A stretch of DNA of 64,000 nucleotides from Coptis chinensis (Eukaryota > Streptophyta > Magnoliopsida > Ranunculales > Ranunculaceae). The position numbers were made by a program, and so were the translations under genes. The stretch covers positions 1-64,000 of the forward strand of contig JADFTS010000077.1 of the NCBI GenBank assembly GCA_015680905.1, in the 5' to 3' direction. Of this stretch, positions 57,752 through 64,000 are shown one piece after another. The notes under the pieces were generated by a model. The model was not told where the DNA came from, made no database searches, and worked only from the letters and a program-made list of their open reading frames with translations. Within the stretch, counting starts at the first letter, position 1. Each line of letters starts with the position of its first letter.

Positions 57752-60700
57752 ACATGAAGTCTTTCTTCATTTTATTGTGAGTGTGAAAAGTTAGGTAGTC
57801 GATAAGATATTGTCAGAAATCTGGCTTCTGGAAAATCAGGATCTGTGTCTGTTTTGGAACCATAGTTTCACATAGTTAGGATCAGATTCAAACTCTTTAC
57901 AATACATGAAAAAGTGAGTTTTCTGAATCTTCTTTCCAACCCAATTGGCCTCGTCACATTTCGAGTCCTGTGTAGGATGTTATGATGTCTGCAAGTTTAG
58001 TTAACAGAAAATAGTGCGTCAGAAATCAGTTTCTGCACACTGTGCTCGAGTCCAGTTTTCATATAGTTAGAGTGAGAGTTAGAATTTTTGTAAAACATAA
58101 AAGAGCAAGTCCTGAGAGTCTTCTTTTCAACGGAAAAGTATTGTAACGTTTGGACACATGTAGAAAGAGTTGTAGTCTCTGGAAGATAGCGCGTCAGAAT
58201 TCTAGTTTGCTAAAAATTAAGATTTTTACCAAGTTTGAACTATTTTTATTCCTAGATAGAATGACATTGGGACTTCGAGTTACATATGAAAAAGTAAATA
58301 TACCTATCATAGTTTTCAAATAATCAAGTGGTGCATGATTTGGATGACTGGAGGAAAAGTTATTGTTTTGGCAAGTTAGCTAGATAACCTACCATGTTTT
58401 CTTTTAGGTGAGCTCTAATTAACTTTTCTTTTTGTAATGAGATAAATGATTGTACTTCGACATATGGGTGTCTTGATTGTTTAATTTCACATTTGAATTA
58501 TATTCCAAATACAGGTTTGTTGCATATACACTAAATATTAGTATAGAGGTATGTTATAACACATGACATGTTACATTAAAGTTTGAGTTTAGTATATATA
58601 TATTATTGAGAAAGAAAAGGGAAATGAAGTGTGCAACCTTATGGCATGAATTCGGATTGTTCGTCTTTATTTCTTTTAAATTGACTTACACGTGTTTCAG
58701 AATGTGGTGGTATTTTGGAATTGGAATGTCATATAATTTTTTACTTCTATCTTTATGGATATATTTATGATTGCATATATTGTAGCGTTTGGACACCTAT
58801 GGAAAGAGTTGTAGTCTCCAGAAGATAGCGCGTTAGAATTCTAGTTTGCTGAAAATTAGGATTTTTACCAAGTTTGAACTATTTTTACTCTTAGATAGAA
58901 TGACATTGGGACTTCGAGTTACACATGAAAAAGTAAATATACCTATCATAGTTTTCAAATAATCAAGTGGTGCATGATTTGGATGACTGGAGGAAAAGTT
59001 ATTGGTTTGGCAAGTTAGCTAGATAACCTACCATGTTTTCTTTTAGGTGAGCTCTAATTAACTTTTGTTTTTGTAATGAGATAAATGATTGTACTTCGAC
59101 ATATGGGTGTCTTGATTGTTTAATTTCACATTTGAATTATATTCCAAATACAGGTTTGTTGCATATACACTAAATATTAGTATAGAGGTATGTTATAACA
59201 CATGATAAGTTACATTAAAGTTTGAGTTTAGTATATATATATTATTGAGAAATAAAAGGGAAATGAAGTGTGCAACCTTATGGCATGAATTCTGATTGTT
59301 CGTCTTTATTTCTTTTAAATTGACTTACACGTGTTTCAGAATGTGGTGGTATTTTGGAATTGGAATGTCATATCATTTTTTACTTTTATCTTTATGGATA
59401 TATTTATGATTGCATATATTTAATCTTTTTGATTGAGACATCTCTGTTATTATATTTATATTCTCCTATGTGTTAAATAATATTTGGTTTATTGCCGAGT
59501 TTTGACATTGGATGTGATTTTTATACGTGTACTAATTAAGTTGAGTCTAAATGGTATTAGTGTGATCTTGCGTAAATAGCACTTATATAATATAATGTGT
59601 CGCCCACATCTTTATATCTCTCCACGCCTTTTTGTTGAATAAAAATGTTTATGACTGATGATGTCATGTGAAAAACCGCCCTAGAGAGGAACTAAGGTAT
59701 TCGCCTTGCGGGCTGGTTGTATTCCTTATGTGTACGGGAATGTAGGTCTGGATTCCTTGAATGTACGAGAATGACCTGTTATATTTTTTTATGCCCAAAA
59801 GAGGCTTTGTTTATGCGCATAGAAAACCCAGAGATGGTTGTGACTCACAAGTTACGAGTTTACAAGATGAAAATATGTTTCTTGGAGGCGATATCCCCAC
59901 TTAGGGCATATGTCTTGTAATGGTACTCAGTGTGAGAGAGGCACACGGGTATGTGTGATTTGGCAAATGTGTGAAGTGCAAATCGTAGAGCATGAACTAA
60001 AGGTTGGGCTGTGTCTATTAATAAATGAGTTAACGAGATAATTTATAAGAAAAGTAAAATATTGATTTTACGTATGACTGAGTTATTGCACATGAATATT
60101 TATGTATTATGATGTATATGATTTATTATAAATGAATGTTTATGTGGTTTGTGTGAGTTGATACTCACGAGGGATGAATGTACTCCCTGCTTGTGATATT
60201 TCCTCGTTCTCATAAGTAGACGGGTGGATTTTAAGTAAAATATTAGCTTTATGTATGAGCGAGTTGTTGGATATGATTGGTTGTGTTTTATGATATGATG
60301 CATATAATTTCTTATGAAGGAATGTGGATGTGGTTAGCGTGATATGATAGACATGAATGTTAATATTGGTGATATATTATGTCAGATTATGTATACCCAT
60401 GATGGTTGCAGTGAGAGTGAAATAGATGTATAATTTAAAGGATTACGTTTGAGAAATCTAACTTTGTTTTGCAGGAAGGTAGGACTTATTAACTTTTTAT
60501 GCAGAGACGTTGTCCTACCCTGACACGACGTGATAGATTAAAGGTAAGGTATAATTTATTTGTTTACTACTTTGAAATTATGTATTGTGAGCTTGCTTGG
60601 AAGAAACTACACGCCGTTTTGGAAAACGAAATAAACTTGTTTTCCAAGTTGAAATGGTTGATAATGTTTTATTTATTTATTAGAAAATTGAATGTTGTAC

Positions 60701-61122
60701 TGTATATTTTATTTTTAATCTTACTAATACCAGCAAATTCAATTTGCTGAGCCATGTTTGCTTTCTTTTGCAACGTGGGTGTGTTCTTGGGAACATAGAT
60801 GGTGGAGTATAGTAAATGGGGATGCTTGATTTGGATTTGCTCTTGGAGTCTTCTGGTTTTAAGTTTTCTAGAGTGTATGGTTTTGAATTGAGGACAGATG
60901 TAATAGGGTTGGTTATTGCTTTTAATTTAACAATGTGATTGAAGGATTGTTCCGTTTGGTTTTAATTTGATCTCATTTTTTTTTTAATGTTGTGTTTGAT
61001 AATAGGGTATTAGGTTTTTGTTTAACCCTGGGCTTTTTAGATGATTGAATTGGGTGAAGATTGAGAAATTTATATCATAAATAATTCCCTGTTTTAATTG
61101 TTTGGAAATTCGGGGTGTGACA
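57752..61122. repeat. Very long LTR end (right copy)
   Basis: It ends in CGGGGTGTGACA at 61,122, matching 13,682. It includes the two 639-bp units at 58,142-58,780 and 58,781-59,419. The far LTR end is not found. The short frames in it (59,717-59,920, 60,499-60,750) have no domains. Confidence 0.6.
58142..59419. repeat. 639-bp tandem duplication (right copy)
   Basis: Unit A 58,142-58,780 and unit B 58,781-59,419 begin TGTAACGTTTGGACAC and TGTAGCGTTTGGACAC and end in ttgcatatat. Both are the same length and differ by substitutions and a few indels. Confidence 0.9.
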
Positions 61123-61519
61123 CTTATACATAGACAAAGTAAAAGGCAGTTTTGTACTCTTGCCTAGTGCACAATTTGAGCAAAAAGAAATACTAGAAGA
61201 ACCTTTTACATCAACAATATTATTTTGAAAAAGTTTATGTAAAACAGCATGAGTAGGGTGACCAAGTCTTTTTGTGCCAAGTTGATGCAGAAACCTTTAG
61301 TGAAGACAAGGCAGTAGAAATGAATGCAGATGAAGTATGTTGCCTTTGTGAATTTGAAATGAGATGAAGAGGATATAGACCATGCTCAGTTGGTCCTTGG
61401 AAAAGTATCCTCCCCAAGGCAATGTCCTTGACAATGCATGCATTAGGAGTAAAAATTAGCACACAATGATTTTTTGTAACAAATTTATGAACACTTGGGA
61501 GATTGTGAGTGATGGATGG
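61123..61519 (-). pseudogene. Copia GAG-pre-integrase fragment (right copy)
   Basis: Same content as the left copy: PSITHNLPSVHKFVTKNHC and CIVKDIALGRILFQG, then a frame break near 61,290 before the LGHP region, and SFCSNCALGKSTKLPF at the end. It stops at the long LTR border. Confidence 0.8.
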
Positions 61520-61531
61520 CACATGTAGGAC

Positions 61532-62370
61532 TTTTTTTTTTCTTTGCTTAAAGGCAATTGATTATATTAAAAATATAAAGTGAAAAAGTTACAAACAATA
61601 GTGCCTATGCCTGACTGCAGCTAGTGCGCTTCCAAGCTAATTACGTCACTTAATGAATCGAAAATAGGTGGTGTGTTGGTTTTCCAGGTTCACCATGAAT
61701 CGTGGTCTTGTTTTCCACCACACACTATCACCCCTAATCATATTAGCCCCATGTCTGACGCATTTATCTGCCCCAATATTTGTCTCCCTCCAAGCTGCAG
61801 TTACATTTATCCACTCTGCCTTAGACTGGAGTGAGCTCCATGCTGCTCTTGCCTTCCAATGGACCTTGTCCCCTTGAAATACTTTTGCAGCTACTGTATA
61901 GTCAGTTTCGACCTATATCTTGGACCAGCTCATCTCCACTGACTTTTGAATTGCTTGTATGATGGCTTGAGTCCCGACAACATAGTTTGTTGTGACACCG
62001 AGGCCACCTACTGATGCACCTAGAAAAGCCCCTTGATGATCTCTGAGCACATAGCCCCAACCTGAGCTTTGCAGGTTTCCTTTAGAGCAACCATCGGTGT
62101 TTGCTTTGATTACTCCTACTGGTGGTGTCCCCCAATAACATTCGAAGATTTTGGGAGCTCTTCTCACCTTATTTGGCAGTCTTAGTGCGTGCAAAGTCAA
62201 AAACTCCGTTACATAGTTCTTCATACTACCTGTTAATCTGTGATGTGCTCTTGTCGTAGCTTTTCTGATTAGGTAGCATATCTGAGTGAAGTTAGAGGTT
62301 TTGTTGTCATATAGAACCATATTTTGGTTCTTCTATAAGCTCACTAGGCAGGTGATAGAACAAGCCATGA
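61532..62370 (-). mobile_element. 5'-truncated LINE with RNase H-like domain (right copy)
   Basis: 839 bp between CACATGTAGGAC repeats (61,520-61,531 and 62,371-62,382), with the T-run tail at the low end. It carries the same RNase H start (GVIKANTDGCSKGN) and the same in-frame TAG near 61,913 as the left copy, so it is the same insertion event duplicated with its surroundings. Confidence 0.85.
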
Positions 62371-62382
62371 CACATGTAGGAC

Positions 62383-63825
62383 ATTGTGTAATTTAAAAAA
62401 ACATGATTGGAATTGATAGGTTTTAATAATGTAGAACCAGTATGGTCTATAGACAAACCTTGACCATTGCCCACTAGAATTTTGTCAGATCCATTGCAGT
62501 CTGAATGCATTAAGAGATTTGATCGACCTGAGGTGAGGTGATTGGTTGCACCAGTGTCAGCATACCATAAAGAATCCCTAGAGTTATAAGCTGATGAGAC
62601 TGACTTTGAACTATTATTTGTTGAGGCAGAATCATTAGGAGCATTGTCATACATGTTAGCTAACATAGCCAACTTTGCTAGTTGAAATCTCCCCACATAA
62701 AAGTGATTCATGCGGCTGTGACAATCTATTGTAATATGTCCAAATTTTTCACAAATTTGACACTGAGTCTTTGAATGTGAATTAGAACCACTGGAACCAG
62801 AGCCTCCATAGTTATTGGAAATGGAGTTTGAACTTAAAGCATTGTTATAGTTCCCATAGTTGTTGTAACTTAAGTTTGAACTTGAAGCATTGTTATAGTT
62901 CCCATTATATCTGTTATTGCCTCTGCCCCTATAGTCCCTATGTTTGATCCTCTATAATTATTAGTATCTCCTCTTCCTCTATTGTTGTAGTTCCCTCTAT
63001 TGGATGATCCATCATAAAAAGCTTGAGCCACTTGTTCTGTAGATCAAATCCCTCTGTCTGTTACTTTCCTCCAAGTTAAGTTCTTCACTTAATGCAAGAT
63101 TATGTAGCTCTTCAACACTAACAGGATCAATTTAGAGAGCACTCTGGTAGAGGTCTTAAAGGCAGCATATTCAGAAAATAGACCATGTAGAATATGAAAA
63201 ACCATATCAGCTTCATCAAGTACAAATCCAGCAGCAGCCAGTTTATAAAATATTTGCTTGAGCTTCTGAGTTGTAGTTCAGTCTTGAGTTGTAGAACATG
63301 AGATCTCGATTTGTTAGACAACCTATTCTCCAGAGTCAACCATAATGCTCTAGCAGTTGGTAAACCAACCACATACAACAATAATTCTTGTGAAAGAGTT
63401 GCATTGAGCCATATCAAACACATCTGATCTTTCTTTATCCATGCCACACAATAAGGATTGATCTAATTTGTCAAATTACCATTAATATCCATTAAAAACT
63501 GAGGTGGACATAAATCAGTATCTTAAATTAAGCCTTGTAGATCATACATCTTGAAAATAAGCTGAAACAGATGTTTCCATTGTTGATAGTTTTCTGGAGT
63601 AAGCTTCACTAGTACCATGTTGCTGATGTTCTGGAATGAATAAGAGGTATTTGTAGGTGGTGTTGCCATTGGTAACTGCATATGGAACCCTAGTGGAGGA
63701 TGTGAAACATTTGATTGTACTTGAAAACCTCCATTGAAATTATAACTCTGATAAGGAATTCCATTAAAGATTTGATGAGAAACATCATTAGAAGTTGAAC
63801 GCCATTGTAAACAGGAACTTGACAT
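62383..63825 (-). pseudogene. Copia Gag and protease-like region (right copy)
   Basis: The Gag start at 63,825 is followed by VLVKLTPENYQQWKHLFQLI, the shared stop after LI, and CLIWLNATLSQELL (63,420 down). The CCHC knuckle lies near 62,760. The protease segment LWYADTGATNHLTSG is open here (62,711-62,383), whereas the left copy has a TAA before it. The Asn/Ser-rich stretch at 62,780-63,000 is frameshifted. Gag, protease and pre-integrase parts are in copia order. Confidence 0.8.
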
Positions 63826-64000
63826 TTGTTGGAGTATGAGGGCGTGCGCCTATTATTTGCTCCTTGTGTATAGGCGAGCGCCCATATATTGTTGACGTGT
63901 GTAATGTCCCCCGTTTCTATAAGTGTGGACTATCAATTTAGTATGCTAAACTGAACCGTGGCTAGTATTTCTTTTCTCATGTGTAAGGGTAACTTAACCC
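63826..64000 (-). other. Copia leader-like sequence (right copy)
   Basis: It matches 16,394-16,569 and has no gene. It ends at the window edge before the point where the left copy is interrupted by the 5.9-kb LINE, so it cannot be seen whether the right copy also has that LINE. Confidence 0.5.

Larger units (their letters stand above)
57752..64000. repeat. Right copy of segmental duplication
   Basis: It aligns collinearly with 1-1,521 plus 11,814-16,569. It lacks the 10.3-kb retrotransposon (empty site at 59,260-59,264) and runs off the window at 64,000. Shared internal events (tandem 639-bp duplication, LINE in copia, common stops) show that they predate the duplication. Confidence 0.92.

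Noticed and set aside
1-64000. tRNA, rRNA, plastid or mitochondrial insertions
   Set aside because: No cloverleaf with B-box type sequence, rRNA core or organelle gene could be recognised on either strand by eye.

Overview
The window reads as nuclear DNA of a flowering plant, most likely a eudicot, from a transposon-dominated region. It holds Ty3/gypsy (Athila-like) and Ty1/copia elements, plant L1-type LINEs, MULE/FAR1 transposase genes, very long LTRs and a P-class pentatricopeptide (PPR) gene. I see no tRNA or rRNA gene, no organellar operon and no bacterial or phage feature. The species cannot be named from the sequence.

Layout. (1) 1-16,569 and 57,752-64,000 are two direct copies of one block of at least 6.2 kb, both cut by the window edges. 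Each copy holds one end of a very long LTR (with an internal 639-bp tandem duplication) and a truncated copia element on the minus strand, itself split by a 5'-truncated LINE with a 12-bp target duplication. Only the left copy carries a 10.3-kb Athila-like element (1,522-11,813), and that element has a solo LTR nested inside it. (2) 16,657-22,597 is a near full-length but decayed LINE on the minus strand, bounded by a perfect 12-bp duplication. (3) 23,403-26,617 and 32,083-36,830 are two copies of a FAR1/MULE transposase gene whose C-terminus is an OTU cysteine-protease domain. The second copy is followed by another OTU-domain gene. (4) Between them lies the only gene that looks intact, a mitochondrial-type PPR gene (27,060-29,006), followed by a repeat region built on 61-bp units. 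(5) 37,351-41,424 and 42,740-51,931 are two partly duplicated Athila-like elements on the minus strand. The second is split by a 3.7-kb solo LTR with a 5-bp duplication, and its upstream end is cut by another Athila-type LTR with a primer-binding site (51,932-53,072). (6) 53,073-57,751 is degenerate repeat sequence with a small GRF-zinc-finger/coiled-coil gene remnant.

The nesting gives a relative order. The small LINE entered the copia element before the block was duplicated. The Athila element at 1,522 entered one copy afterwards, and its solo LTR is later still. The 3.7-kb solo LTR entered one of the two Athila copies after those had separated. No TE protein looks intact. The MULE-OTU gene at 32,336-35,398 comes closest: its transposase and OTU motifs are legible but broken by two frameshifts plus an exon-1 indel.

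A caution on quality: in roughly 1-11,800 the sequence differs from its duplicates mainly by 1-3 base indels, while the coding sense stays readable across frames. That looks at least partly like consensus error rather than biological decay, so frame breaks there should not be over-read.
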